From Stenotrophomonas sepilia (GTDB lineage: Bacteria; Pseudomonadota; Gammaproteobacteria; Xanthomonadales; Xanthomonadaceae), in the NCBI RefSeq assembly GCF_003244875.1, contig NZ_LXXZ01000028.1:19181-83180 (forward strand): a stretch of DNA of 64,000 nucleotides, in the 5' to 3' direction. Under the pieces are notes generated by a model, which was given only the letters and a program-made list of their open reading frames with translations, was not told the origin of the DNA and did no database searches. Each line of letters starts with the position of its first letter. The first letter of the stretch is position 1. The translations under genes and the position numbers were made by a program. Positions 1 to 7,311 of the stretch are shown piece by piece.

Positions 1-577
1 GCATGCCGGCCACGCGCAGACGCGTCCGATTGCCGGCACGCGTCCGCGCTTCGAGGGCGACGATGATGCCGCGCGCATCCAGGAGCTGGTCGGCCACCCG
101 AAGGAGCGTGCCGAGCACGTGATGCTGATCGACCTGGAGCGCAACGACCTGGGCCGTATCTGTCTGCCCGGCACCGTGGTGGTCGATGAGCTGATGACCG
201 TGGAGAGCTACGCGCATGTGCACCACATCGTCAGCAACGTCAGCGGCCACCTGCGTCCGGAGGTCACGCCCGGCGAGGTGATCGCCGCCACGTTCCCGGG
301 CGGCACCATCACCGGCTGCCCCAAGGTGCGCTGCATGCAGATCATCAGCGAGCTGGAGCAGGTGCCGCGCGGTGCCTACACCGGCGCGTTCGGCTGGCTG
401 AACCGCGATGGCGACCTGGACCTGAACATCCTGATCCGTACCGCCGAAGTGGATGGCCACGAGGTGAGCTTCCGCACCGGTGCCGGCATCGTGGTTGATT
501 CGGACCCGGACAAGGAACTGGACGAGACCCGCGCGAAGGCCCGCGGCCTGCTGCGCGCGCTCGGCCAGCAGGGGTAG
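1..577 (+). CDS. pabB: Aminodeoxychorismate synthase component I, 3' part
   Basis: This is the C-terminal part of a chorismate-utilising enzyme; the frame is open from base 2, so the start lies upstream of the window. It carries the family motif PIAGTRPR near the edge, then DLERNDLGR, the FPGGTITGCPK segment and the C-terminal RTGAGIVVDSDP segment. Chorismate-binding enzymes of this group aminate chorismate for folate (PabB) or tryptophan (TrpE). The downstream mltG-tmk-holB order is the usual context of the folate pab genes, which favours PabB over TrpE; that choice is inference. The TAG stop lies inside the GTAG end of a REP-like palindrome. Confidence 0.85.
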   Translation, partial: HAGHAQTRPIAGTRPRFEGDDDAARIQELVGHPKERAEHVMLIDLERNDLGRICLPGTVVVDELMTVESYAHVHHIVSNVSGHLRPEVTPGEVIAATFPGGTITGCPKVRCMQIISELEQVPRGAYTGAFGWLNRDGDLDLNILIRTAEVDGHEVSFRTGAGIVVDSDPDKELDETRAKARGLLRALGQQG

Positions 578-732
578 TGCCGGGCGCTGGCCGGCAACGC
601 CATTCCCCCACGGTGGGTGCCGACCGTTGGTCGGCACGGAGTCCTCCATGGCCATTCATCCACGCATGGCGTGGATCTACTGATCGCCGCGCCAGGCATG
701 GATTGTGGTGGGTGCCGACCGTTGGTCGGCAC
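574..732. repeat. Cluster of four SMAG/REP-like palindromes
   Basis: The gap between pabB and mltG holds four short palindromes. 574-596 is GTAG followed by TGCCGG and CCGGCA arms. 617-637 and 712-732 are identical, with arms GTGCCGACC and GGTCGGCAC around GTT. 658-680 has arms ATCCACGC and GCGTGGAT around ATG and ends in CTAC, so it lies in the opposite orientation to the first. GTAG-ended imperfect palindromes are the SMAG repeats known from S. maltophilia. No gene is seen in 578-809. Confidence 0.8.
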
Positions 733-809
733 GGCGACGCCACCCCGGTCATGACCCCAATCCACCGGCACGGTATCCTGCACGACGGAATCGAGTTCAG
801 AGGTAGTCC

Positions 810-1871
810 ATGGCGGGAGCCAAGCGCGGGTGTCTGTTCGTGGTAACGCTGGTGGTGGTGCTGGCCGCCGTCGTGGCCGGCGCGGGCGCGTGGTTCTTCT
901 ACCAGCAGACCCGCTTCGCCGATGCCCCGATCACCCCGTCCGCCGAGAGCGTGGTCATCGCCAGCGGCGATGGCATGAACAGCGTGCTGCGCAAGCTGCG
1001 CGATGCCGGCGTGGACGAGGGCCAGGACGCCCAGTGGCAGCTGCTGGCGCGCCAGCTCGATGCCGCCGGCAAGCTGAAGGTGGGCGAGTATGCGCTCAGT
1101 GGCGAGCTGACCCCGCGCGAGCTGCTGCTGCGCATGCGCGCCGGCAAGGTGCTGCAGCACCGCGTCACGATTGTCGAGGGCTGGAACATCCGCCAGCTGC
1201 GTGCCGCACTCAAGCGTGCCGAACCGCTGCTGCACACCACTGACACGCTTGATGACGCCGCGTTGATGCAGCGCCTCGGCTTCGGTGGCCAGCATCCGGA
1301 AGGCCGCTTCCTGCCGGAGACCTACGTCTACCAGCGCGGCGACAGCGATCTGGACGTGCTCAAGCGCGCCCACGCCGCAATGGAAAAGGCGCTGGACGAG
1401 GCCTGGGAAAGCCGCGCGCCGGACCTGCCGATCAACACGCCCTACGAACTGCTGACGCTGGCCTCGATCATCGAAAAGGAAACCGCGCTGGCCAGCGAGC
1501 GCCCGCAGATTGCCGGGGTGTTCATGCGCCGCCTGAAGATCGGCATGCGCCTGCAGACCGACCCGACCGTGATCTACGGCCTCGGTGCTGCGTATGACGG
1601 CAACATCCGCCGTCGCGACCTGACCACCGACACCCCCTACAACACCTACACCCGTGCCGGCCTGACCCCGACCCCGATCGCCATGCCCAGCCGTGACGCG
1701 CTGATGGCGGCCGCACAGCCGGCGCCGGGCGACGCGCTGTACTTCGTCGCCGTGGGCGATGGCAGCGGCGCGCACGTGTTCTCGCCCAGCCTGGACCAGC
1801 ACAACGCCGCCGTGGCGCGCTACCTGCAGCAGCTGCGCCAGCAACGTACCCAGGAGACCCCGGCGCAATGA
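810..1871 (+). CDS. mltG: Endolytic murein transglycosylase MltG (YceG)
   Basis: 353 residues. One N-terminal membrane helix (about residues 7-30) anchors the protein in the inner membrane with the enzyme domain in the periplasm. The catalytic segment is plain: LASIIEKETA followed by ERPQIAGVF and LQTDPTVIYG, the YceG signature with the catalytic Glu in the EKETA motif. The family cuts nascent glycan strands and is thought to end peptidoglycan polymerisation. The start is the ATG at 810. The stop overlaps the tmk start by four bases (ATGA), so mltG, tmk, holB and pilZ form one translationally coupled operon. Confidence 0.95.
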   Translation: MAGAKRGCLFVVTLVVVLAAVVAGAGAWFFYQQTRFADAPITPSAESVVIASGDGMNSVLRKLRDAGVDEGQDAQWQLLARQLDAAGKLKVGEYALSGELTPRELLLRMRAGKVLQHRVTIVEGWNIRQLRAALKRAEPLLHTTDTLDDAALMQRLGFGGQHPEGRFLPETYVYQRGDSDLDVLKRAHAAMEKALDEAWESRAPDLPINTPYELLTLASIIEKETALASERPQIAGVFMRRLKIGMRLQTDPTVIYGLGAAYDGNIRRRDLTTDTPYNTYTRAGLTPTPIAMPSRDALMAAAQPAPGDALYFVAVGDGSGAHVFSPSLDQHNAAVARYLQQLRQQRTQETPAQ

Positions 1872-2533
1872 GTCCCGCGCTGCTTCGCCACCCGCGTTTC
1901 GTCAGCCTGGAAGGCGGCGAGGGCGCGGGCAAGACCACCGCCATCAATGCCATCCGTGAGTGCCTGCGCGGCCACGGCCACGAGGTGGTGCTGACCCGTG
2001 AACCCGGCGGCACGCCACTGGCCGAGCGCATCCGCGGCCTGGTGCTGAAACCCGATGCCGAGATCGCCGCCGAACCGCTCAGCGCCGAAGCCGAGCTGCT
2101 GCTGGTATTCGCCGCGCGCGCGCAGCACGTGCGCCAGGTGATCCAGCCAGCACTGCAGCGCGGCGCCTATGTGCTGAGCGATCGTTTCACCGATTCCAGC
2201 TATGCCTACCAGGGCGGTGGCCGTGGCCTGGATCCGCAGTGGATTGCCGATCTGGAGCGTCGCGCGGTCGGCCTGTTGCCGGGGCTGACCCTGCTGCTGG
2301 ACGTGGACGTGGCCATAGGCCGCGCGCGCGCCAACGGCCGTGACCTGTGGCCGGACCGCATCGAGAGCGAGCAGGACGATTTCTTCCAGCGCGTGCGCGA
2401 AGTGTTCCGCAGCCGCGCACAGCAGGACCCGCAGCGCTTTGCGTTGATCGACGCCGGCCAGGTGCAGGAACGCGTGGCCGCCGACGTGGTTGCGCGTGTC
2501 GAGCGCTGGCTGCAGGGCGGGGAGGGCGCATGA
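1868..2533 (+). CDS. tmk: Thymidylate kinase
   Basis: 221 residues, normal for the family. It phosphorylates dTMP to dTDP in DNA precursor synthesis in the cytoplasm. The P-loop EGGEGAGKTT lies near residue 17, followed by the TREPGGTPLAE segment that contacts the nucleotide, and the DRF motif in SDRFTDSSYAYQG. It overlaps mltG upstream and holB downstream by four bases each (ATGA), which fits an operon supplying cell-wall and replication functions. Confidence 0.97.
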   Translation: MSPALLRHPRFVSLEGGEGAGKTTAINAIRECLRGHGHEVVLTREPGGTPLAERIRGLVLKPDAEIAAEPLSAEAELLLVFAARAQHVRQVIQPALQRGAYVLSDRFTDSSYAYQGGGRGLDPQWIADLERRAVGLLPGLTLLLDVDVAIGRARANGRDLWPDRIESEQDDFFQRVREVFRSRAQQDPQRFALIDAGQVQERVAADVVARVERWLQGGEGA

Positions 2534-3486
2534 GTACCTTTTCACCGTGGCAGCAGCGCGCGTTCGAGCAGACGGTGGCCGCGCTCGACGCCGGTCGCCT
2601 CGGTCATGGCCTGCTGATCTGCGGTCCGGCCGGGTTGGGCAAGCATGAGGTGGCGCTGGCGTTGGCCGACCACGTGCTGGCGCAGGGCGATGCAGCCCAC
2701 GCCACGCGCACGCGCCAGCTGATCGCAGCGGGTACACACCCGGACCTGCAGCTGGTCAGCTTCATTCCGAACAAGAGCGGCGACAAGCTGCGCACCGAGA
2801 TCGTGATCGAGCAGGTGCGCGAGATCACCGACAAGCTGGCGCTGACCCCACAGTACGGCGTGGCGCAGGTGGTGATCGTCGACCCGGCCGATGCGATCAA
2901 CCGCTCGGCGGCCAACGCACTGCTGAAGACGCTGGAAGAGCCGCAGCCCGGCCGCTACCTGTGGCTGATCAGCAGCGACCCGGCACGCTTGCCGCAGACC
3001 ATCCGCAGCCGCTGCCAGCGCCTGGAATTCAAGTTGCCGCCGCCGCACGAAGCACTGGCCTGGCTGCAGCAGCAGGGCCATAGCGAGGCATCGGCGCGCG
3101 AAGCGCTGGACGCCGCCCGCGGCCATCCCGGCCAGGCCGACAACTGGCTGCGCGAAGACGGCCTGAGCCTGCGCCGCGAAGTCGGTCGAGATCTGGAACA
3201 GCTGGTCACCGGCAAGACCGGCGCGGTGGAGCTGGCGCAGAAGTGGTGCGGTGACGACAACGCGGCGCTGCGCCTGCGCTTTGCCGCCGACCTGGCACTG
3301 GCCCAGGCCAGCACCGATGCCTTGACCACGCCGGAGCGATTGCACAAGCTTGCAGCCTGGTTCGATGCGGCCAACCGCACCCGCGACCTGCTGCGCACCA
3401 CGGTGCGTGCAGACCTTGCGGTGGTCGAGTTGCTGCTGGCCTGGAACAAGGTGAACGAGCGGCCTGCCGCAAGGGGAAATCGATGA
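2530..3486 (+). CDS. holB: DNA polymerase III subunit delta prime
   Basis: 318 residues. Part of the clamp loader that places the sliding clamp at primer ends. It begins with the family pattern of an approach segment (SPWQQRAFEQ) and a P-loop-like GPAGLGKHE. It has NALLKTLEEP, WLISSDPARLPQTIRSRCQ (the SRC motif) and a C-terminal helical domain. Oddity: the zinc-module cysteines seen in E. coli delta prime are absent; the equivalent stretch reads DAAHATRTRQLIAAGTHPD. The start is the ATG at 2530, overlapping the tmk stop; a longer frame exists upstream but only inside tmk. Confidence 0.93.
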   Translation: MSTFSPWQQRAFEQTVAALDAGRLGHGLLICGPAGLGKHEVALALADHVLAQGDAAHATRTRQLIAAGTHPDLQLVSFIPNKSGDKLRTEIVIEQVREITDKLALTPQYGVAQVVIVDPADAINRSAANALLKTLEEPQPGRYLWLISSDPARLPQTIRSRCQRLEFKLPPPHEALAWLQQQGHSEASAREALDAARGHPGQADNWLREDGLSLRREVGRDLEQLVTGKTGAVELAQKWCGDDNAALRLRFAADLALAQASTDALTTPERLHKLAAWFDAANRTRDLLRTTVRADLAVVELLLAWNKVNERPAARGNR

Positions 3487-3836
3487 GTGCCAGCAACGCC
3501 CGCCAGGGCATCCTGTCCCTGGCCGTGAAGGACAAAGCCGCGCTGTACAGCGCGTACATGCCGTTCGTGAAGAATGGCGGCATCTTCGTGCCCACGCCCA
3601 AGCGCTACTTCCTGGGCGACGAGGTGTTCCTGCTGCTGACCCTGCCCGATTCCAGCGAGCGCCTGCCGGTGGCCGGCAAGGTGATCTGGGTGACCCCGGC
3701 AGGCGCGCAGGGCAACCGCACCGCCGGCATCGGCGTGCAGCTGGCCGATGGTGCCGAAGGCGAGGGCGTGCGCCACAAGATCGAGACCCTGCTGGCCGGG
3801 CTTACCGGCTCGGACAAGCCGACCCATACGATGTGA
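3483..3836 (+). CDS. pilZ: Type IV pilus assembly protein PilZ
   Basis: 117 residues, a single PilZ domain with no signal peptide. It starts in an ATGA overlap with holB. It has the NGGIFVPTPKRY and LPVAGKVIWVTPAG segments of the pilus-assembly PilZ type, but no N-terminal RxxxR and no clear DxSxxG cyclic-di-GMP motif. In Xanthomonas the equivalent PilZ does not bind cyclic-di-GMP itself but bridges the pilus ATPase PilB and FimX. The same role here is inferred from similarity and fits the presence of pilT and pilU at 29-31 kb. Confidence 0.92.
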   Translation: MSASNARQGILSLAVKDKAALYSAYMPFVKNGGIFVPTPKRYFLGDEVFLLLTLPDSSERLPVAGKVIWVTPAGAQGNRTAGIGVQLADGAEGEGVRHKIETLLAGLTGSDKPTHTM

Positions 3837-3841
3837 TTCCG

Positions 3842-3919
3842 GTAGCGCCGGGCCATGCTCGGCGGAACCACCGAAACACGCGTACCCCGCTGTTCTGTAG
3901 AGCCGAGCCATGCTCGGCT
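3842..3919. repeat. Two direct SMAG elements downstream of pilZ
   Basis: 3842-3864 is GTAG followed by CGCCGGGC and a nearly complementary arm GCTCGGCG around CAT. 3897-3919 is GTAG followed by the perfect arms AGCCGAGC and GCTCGGCT around CAT. Both lie in the same orientation, 55 bases apart. The G-to-A and C-to-T changes keep pairing in the second copy. Confidence 0.8.
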
Positions 3920-3960
3920 GCACATCCCGAGACACCCGTGAACACGAATGTGAAAAAGTG

Positions 3961-3988
3961 TTGACGGCCTCTGAAAAGCCCCTATAAT
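3961..3988 (+). promoter_or_regulatory. Sigma-70 promoter of tRNA-Val
   Basis: TTGACG (3961-3966) and TATAAT (3983-3988) are separated by 16 bases and lie about 20 bases before the tRNA. A GC-rich stretch (GAGCGGC) follows the -10 box, as in stringently controlled stable-RNA promoters; that regulation is inference. Confidence 0.85.
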
Positions 3989-4008
3989 GAGCGGCTCAGC
4001 AACACACC

Positions 4009-4083
4009 GGGCGGTTAGCTCAGCGGTAGAGCATTGCCTTCACACGGCAAGGGTCACAGGTTCGATCCCTGTACCGCCCACCA
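4009..4083 (+). tRNA. tRNA-Val (anticodon CAC)
   Basis: A complete cloverleaf of 75 bases with the 3' CCA encoded. The acceptor stem is GGGCGGT with ACCGCCC. The D arm is GCTC...GAGC, the anticodon stem TTGCC/GGCAA with loop TTCACAC (CAC, reading GTG), and the T arm CAGG-TTCGATC-CCTG. It is transcribed alone, between its own promoter and terminator. Confidence 0.97.
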
Positions 4084-4099
4084 TGTTGCAGAACGAAAG

Positions 4100-4126
4100 A
4101 AGCCTCCAGAAATGGGGGCTTTTTTG
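4100..4126 (+). terminator. Rho-independent terminator after tRNA-Val
   Basis: The stem AAGCCTCC with GGGGGCTT encloses the loop AGAAAT and runs into six T residues. It lies 17 bases after the tRNA CCA end. Confidence 0.9.
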
Positions 4127-4168
4127 TTACCAGCGATCCAGCAGGATCAGCTGGAAGCACACGCCCTT

Positions 4169-4732
4169 TCAGCCGTGCCGCTCCAGCAGCTCGCGCGCGA
4201 TCATCGCAGTGGCATCCAGCAGGTCATGGCCGCTACCCGCCTGCACCACCACCGCCAATAGGCTACGGCCCACCTCGGCATTGCCGCTGGTCAGTTCCAT
4301 CTCGCCCTCAAAGCACAGATCGGCCAACCATTCATGGGCCTGCTGCAGCCCGCGCTTGCGGACGCGGCGGAACTCCGCGAGCAGCTTCGCCTGGCCGGCC
4401 TCCTGCTCACCGTCGGCCAGCAGGCCGATGGCACCGCCGTGCGCCGCGCGCCAGAGGGCCGGTAGCGGGCGACCGTTCGCGTCCACCACGTCCGGCGAGA
4501 ACTGCGCGCAGTACATTTCGTAGCGCTTGCCCGCTGTGCTGCGGGGCACGATGCCGGCTTCGGCCAGCAGGCGTTCGGCTTCATCCAGTGTGCTGAACTT
4601 CAAGCGCAGCAGTGCAGGGCGGCTCAGCTGTTGTGCCAGCGCGTGCTGGTTGGCGGCGAACCAGACGTTCCAGCCCACGGTTGCGCGGCCTTCCAGTGCG
4701 GCCTTGAAGTATTCCAGGTGTTCGGCGTCCAT
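4169..4732 (-). CDS. Hypothetical cytoplasmic protein, 187 aa
   Basis: I do not recognise a family. The protein is soluble, with no signal peptide or membrane segment, and looks mostly alpha-helical with many Leu, Ala and Glu residues. Its N-terminus (MDAEHLEYFKAALEGRATVG) and a W-x-x-W-F stretch are the most distinctive parts. It reads against the tRNA and is followed at 53 bases, on the same strand, by the start-side gap of another unknown gene. Codon use is typical of the window, with GC-rich third positions, which supports it being real. Confidence 0.7.
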   Translation of the reverse strand: MDAEHLEYFKAALEGRATVGWNVWFAANQHALAQQLSRPALLRLKFSTLDEAERLLAEAGIVPRSTAGKRYEMYCAQFSPDVVDANGRPLPALWRAAHGGAIGLLADGEQEAGQAKLLAEFRRVRKRGLQQAHEWLADLCFEGEMELTSGNAEVGRSLLAVVVQAGSGHDLLDATAMIARELLERHG

Positions 4733-4784
4733 TGCGGTCTCCTGCGCTCACTGCGCGATTGTAGCGGGAGCGTACCCGGGCCGG

Positions 4785-5192
4785 TCAGGCGTCGCCGCCG
4801 GAGAGGCAATGATGTGCCTCGCGCACCAGTTGTCGGGCGGCCACGATCAGTCCGTCGATATGGAAGGCGCCCAACTGTTCGTCCGGGCCACCTTCGTTGC
4901 GCGCATGGTCGGCGGCCTGCAGCAGGTCGAGCAATGCGCCGAGGCCAGATAGCGAGCGGCGCAACGAAGCGTGATTGCTGGCGCCGAGGGTGAGGCTGAT
5001 GCACGGCTGTCCGTCATCACCGTCGGCCTGGTTGATCGCATTGAGACGGGCGAAGAAAGTGGGCAGCTGCGCGGACAAATTCTGCGCGTCCAGGGCGCAC
5101 TCGATCTCGCGTGCGAGGTCCCCGGGCACGTCGGCTGCGACGTCGCCGATAAGCGCGTGCAGGCGGGGATGGACGGCGGTGCGGTTGGTCAT
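4785..5192 (-). CDS. Hypothetical small protein, 135 aa
   Basis: Not recognised. The start at 5192 is chosen because GAGGG stands just before the ATG. The frame stays open for another 88 codons upstream, but that part is Arg/Pro-rich and coincides with a structured leader, so it is probably not translated. The protein is a soluble helical one; a central part (LTLGASNHASLRRSLSGLG) and a C-terminal helix with DGLIVAARQLVREAHHCL suggest a small helical bundle. Its leader (see 5216-5424) hints at post-transcriptional control. Confidence 0.65.
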   Translation of the reverse strand: MTNRTAVHPRLHALIGDVAADVPGDLAREIECALDAQNLSAQLPTFFARLNAINQADGDDGQPCISLTLGASNHASLRRSLSGLGALLDLLQAADHARNEGGPDEQLGAFHIDGLIVAARQLVREAHHCLSGGDA

Positions 5193-5215
5193 GGTGAAAC
5201 CCTCACTGGCGTAAG

Positions 5216-5424
5216 GCCACCTTCCCGAGTGAAGGTGGCGGACGGTGCGGGTTGGCGTACCAAGGCAAACGAACTCCCATCGAGAAGAAGGCCTGGCGGA
5301 CCTGTCGATCCCCACGCACCGGCCGCCATTGAAGGCAATCGGTGCATTCTCTCTGCTGCGACGTAAACCGCAGCGATGGGTGTTCATTCGTTTATTCGAG
5401 ACGCCAATCCCGGCCAAGGCGTCT
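5216..5424 (-). promoter_or_regulatory. Hairpin-rich 5' leader of the gene at 4785-5192
   Basis: Three inverted repeats lie in the leader of the downstream gene. 5216-5239 has perfect 9-base arms (GCCACCTTC with GAAGGTGGC, 6-base loop). 5355-5374 has arms GCTGCG and CGCAGC with an 8-base loop. 5399-5424 has arms AGACGCC and GGCGTCT with a 12-base loop. The first ends about 24 bases before the ATG. The remaining gap (5425-5758) shows no gene that I can support. This may be a regulatory RNA leader; the function is unknown. Confidence 0.45.
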
Positions 5425-5758
5425 TGCCTCGGCGCGGGGATCTTCAAGCCGGGCAATCACATCGGTCTGTAAGGAAAATTCTCAACTGTCCCTAGGCAGG
5501 CCAGACGTTCTCCGATGTGTGTCGTTCGACACGCGCGAGTAGTGCGGCCCATCACTGATGGCGCGCATCGCCGCCCCTACCGACCGTGCACAAGACGACT
5601 CCAGAGCGGCGCCGCCATGGCAATCGCGTCACCCCGCGCGGCGGAGGCGGGACCATGCCACGCATGGAGCCAGAGGGTTCCATCCCTGCGCTGTCCCGCG
5701 GCCCCGGGCAGGCGTAGTCTCAGCCTGTCGTCGTACCCATCCACTCTGGAGTGCCACC

Positions 5759-6139
5759 ATGCCGCTTGCCCGCATCGATCTCCGCAAAGGTAAATCCGCC
5801 GACTACCTGCAACGCGTCGGCGAAACCATCTACCAGGCCATGCGCGCGGTGGGCGTTCCGGAAAACGACCGCTTCCAGATCTTCCAGGAACACGCGCCCG
5901 GCACGCTGATCTACGACCCCGGCTACTTGGGCGTGGATCGCACCGACGACTTCATCTGCATCCAGATCACCTGGAACGAAGGGCGCACGCTCGAGCAGAA
6001 AAAGGCGTTGTACGCCGGCATCGCCGATGGACTGCATGCGGCGGTGGGCATCCGCCGCGAGGATGTGTTCATCAATCTGGTGGAAGTGAAGAAGGAGAAC
6101 TGGTCGTTCGGGAACGGTCAGGCGCAGTACGTGAGTTGA
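5759..6139 (+). CDS. Tautomerase-superfamily protein, 126 aa
   Basis: The protein begins Met-Pro (MPLARIDLRKGKS), and removal of the Met would leave the N-terminal Pro that is the catalytic base in 4-oxalocrotonate tautomerase relatives. The length, about twice the short monomer, suits the fused two-unit (beta-alpha-beta) tautomerases. Conserved-looking parts are the central DDFICIQITWNEGRT and the C-terminal EDVFINLVEVKKENWSFGNG segment. The substrate cannot be told. The start is the ATG at 5759; the frame continues upstream, but only the 5759 start gives the Pro-2. It stands alone, convergent with the effector gene. Confidence 0.85.
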   Translation: MPLARIDLRKGKSADYLQRVGETIYQAMRAVGVPENDRFQIFQEHAPGTLIYDPGYLGVDRTDDFICIQITWNEGRTLEQKKALYAGIADGLHAAVGIRREDVFINLVEVKKENWSFGNGQAQYVS

Positions 6140-6173
6140 TGCGGGAACGGTGTCAGCGCCTGATGCGGCTGGG

Positions 6174-7271
6174 TCAGGCCATGCGCGGCGACGCCTGCTG
6201 TTGTGCCTGTTGCTCGTCCTGCGCCAGCCGACTTGCGTCGCGGGATTGCTGCTGCACATTGGCCTGCTGATACAGCGTATCCGCGTCGCCCTGCTGCGTA
6301 TCGAGCAGGGACAGGCGCTGGCGATTGGCGGCTGGGTCCGGCGAGGCGGTGTCGCCGCTGCGATGCAGGAATACGTAGCCGGGTGCCTCGGCGGTGCTGT
6401 TTGAACTGAATGCCACCTGCAGCGTGTCCTTTTCGCTGAAGCCGGCCTGCACCGCCGCGTGGGTCAGATGGCCGGCCAGTCGTTCGTGCTCCTGTCCGGG
6501 GGGCAGTCCCTGCTGTTCGCTGGCCTGGGCGAGTGCGGTACGCACTTTCTGGTCCAAGGCATGAAGGCTGTGCCCCGGTGCGCGCGCGTCCGCAGCCAGA
6601 CGCTCGCCCAAGGGGCCATCAATGCCATCGGTTTCGCTGAGCAGACGCTGCTTCAAGCTGCGCTCGGGCAGGGGATGAGTGGTGGTGCGGTTGAGTTCGC
6701 TGTTGGGGAAAGGCGGCTCAATGCTGTCCACGCCATGGATGTTGCGCAGCGGACGATAGCCGTCCTTGCCCTGTGACTGGACGCCCAGCGGAATGCGGAC
6801 GTCTGGCAGCAATTGGCCAACAGGGCCGCCGATGCTGTTCACGTCCAGGCTGTGCTTGCGCTGGATGCCGGCATGATTCAATGCGCCCCAGGCGAAGTCC
6901 ACACAGTTGTGGCGCACGTCGGCATAGTGCTTGCTGAAGCCGTGCGCCACTGGATCGTCGCCGAACGCCTTGAGCTTGTTGTACTGGGCTTCGGTGATTT
7001 CCAGAGAGCGCGTGTAATGCGGGTTCTTGTAGGTCTTTGCATCGCTGTCCACGATGTCGCCCGGTCCGTTCATGCTGCCGTGCTCGATCGGTGCAAAGCC
7101 GTAGCTCGCCGGATCTTTTCCCGGTGCTCGCAGGACGTAGAACATGTGCCCCGGCCCGGATGTCTGCGGGGAACCATCCGGATTACGCAGCGGCTGCTGC
7201 GTTACCGGGTCGAGAAGCGGTGTTCCCGGCGCCGCAATGACGATATCGACGATGTAGCGTGGCTTGTCCAT
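6174..7271 (-). CDS. Probable type IV secretion antibacterial effector with XVIPCD-like C-terminus
   Basis: 365 residues, no signal peptide. Residues about 1-140 look like a permuted papain/NlpC-P60-like domain: His42 in GHMFYVLR comes before Cys123 in HNCVDFAWGAL, the order expected in permuted cysteine hydrolases. Residues about 233-365 resemble the XVIPCD export domain of Xanthomonadales X-T4SS effectors: a PGHSLHALDQKVRTALAQA start, a middle with AAVQAGFSEKDTLQVAF, a DPAANRQRLSLLDT segment, and a Gln-rich tail. The gene lies 40 bases after a lipoprotein gene on the same strand and has an AGGAGG ribosome site, so the two form an operon. The target (cell wall peptide or amide bond) is inference. 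The secretion machinery itself is not in this window. Confidence 0.8.
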   Translation of the reverse strand: MDKPRYIVDIVIAAPGTPLLDPVTQQPLRNPDGSPQTSGPGHMFYVLRAPGKDPASYGFAPIEHGSMNGPGDIVDSDAKTYKNPHYTRSLEITEAQYNKLKAFGDDPVAHGFSKHYADVRHNCVDFAWGALNHAGIQRKHSLDVNSIGGPVGQLLPDVRIPLGVQSQGKDGYRPLRNIHGVDSIEPPFPNSELNRTTTHPLPERSLKQRLLSETDGIDGPLGERLAADARAPGHSLHALDQKVRTALAQASEQQGLPPGQEHERLAGHLTHAAVQAGFSEKDTLQVAFSSNSTAEAPGYVFLHRSGDTASPDPAANRQRLSLLDTQQGDADTLYQQANVQQQSRDASRLAQDEQQAQQQASPRMA

Positions 7272-7311
7272 GTGCGTGTGATCCTCCTGGAAGGTGTACG
7301 AAGGCGCTGCG

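Noticed and set aside
345..1868. 507-codon minus-strand frame over mltG
   Set aside because: Antisense shadow of mltG; no start site and no recognisable protein features.
5558..5758. Upstream extension of the tautomerase frame
   Set aside because: It would hide the essential N-terminal Pro; the text is Arg/Pro-rich and not protein-like.
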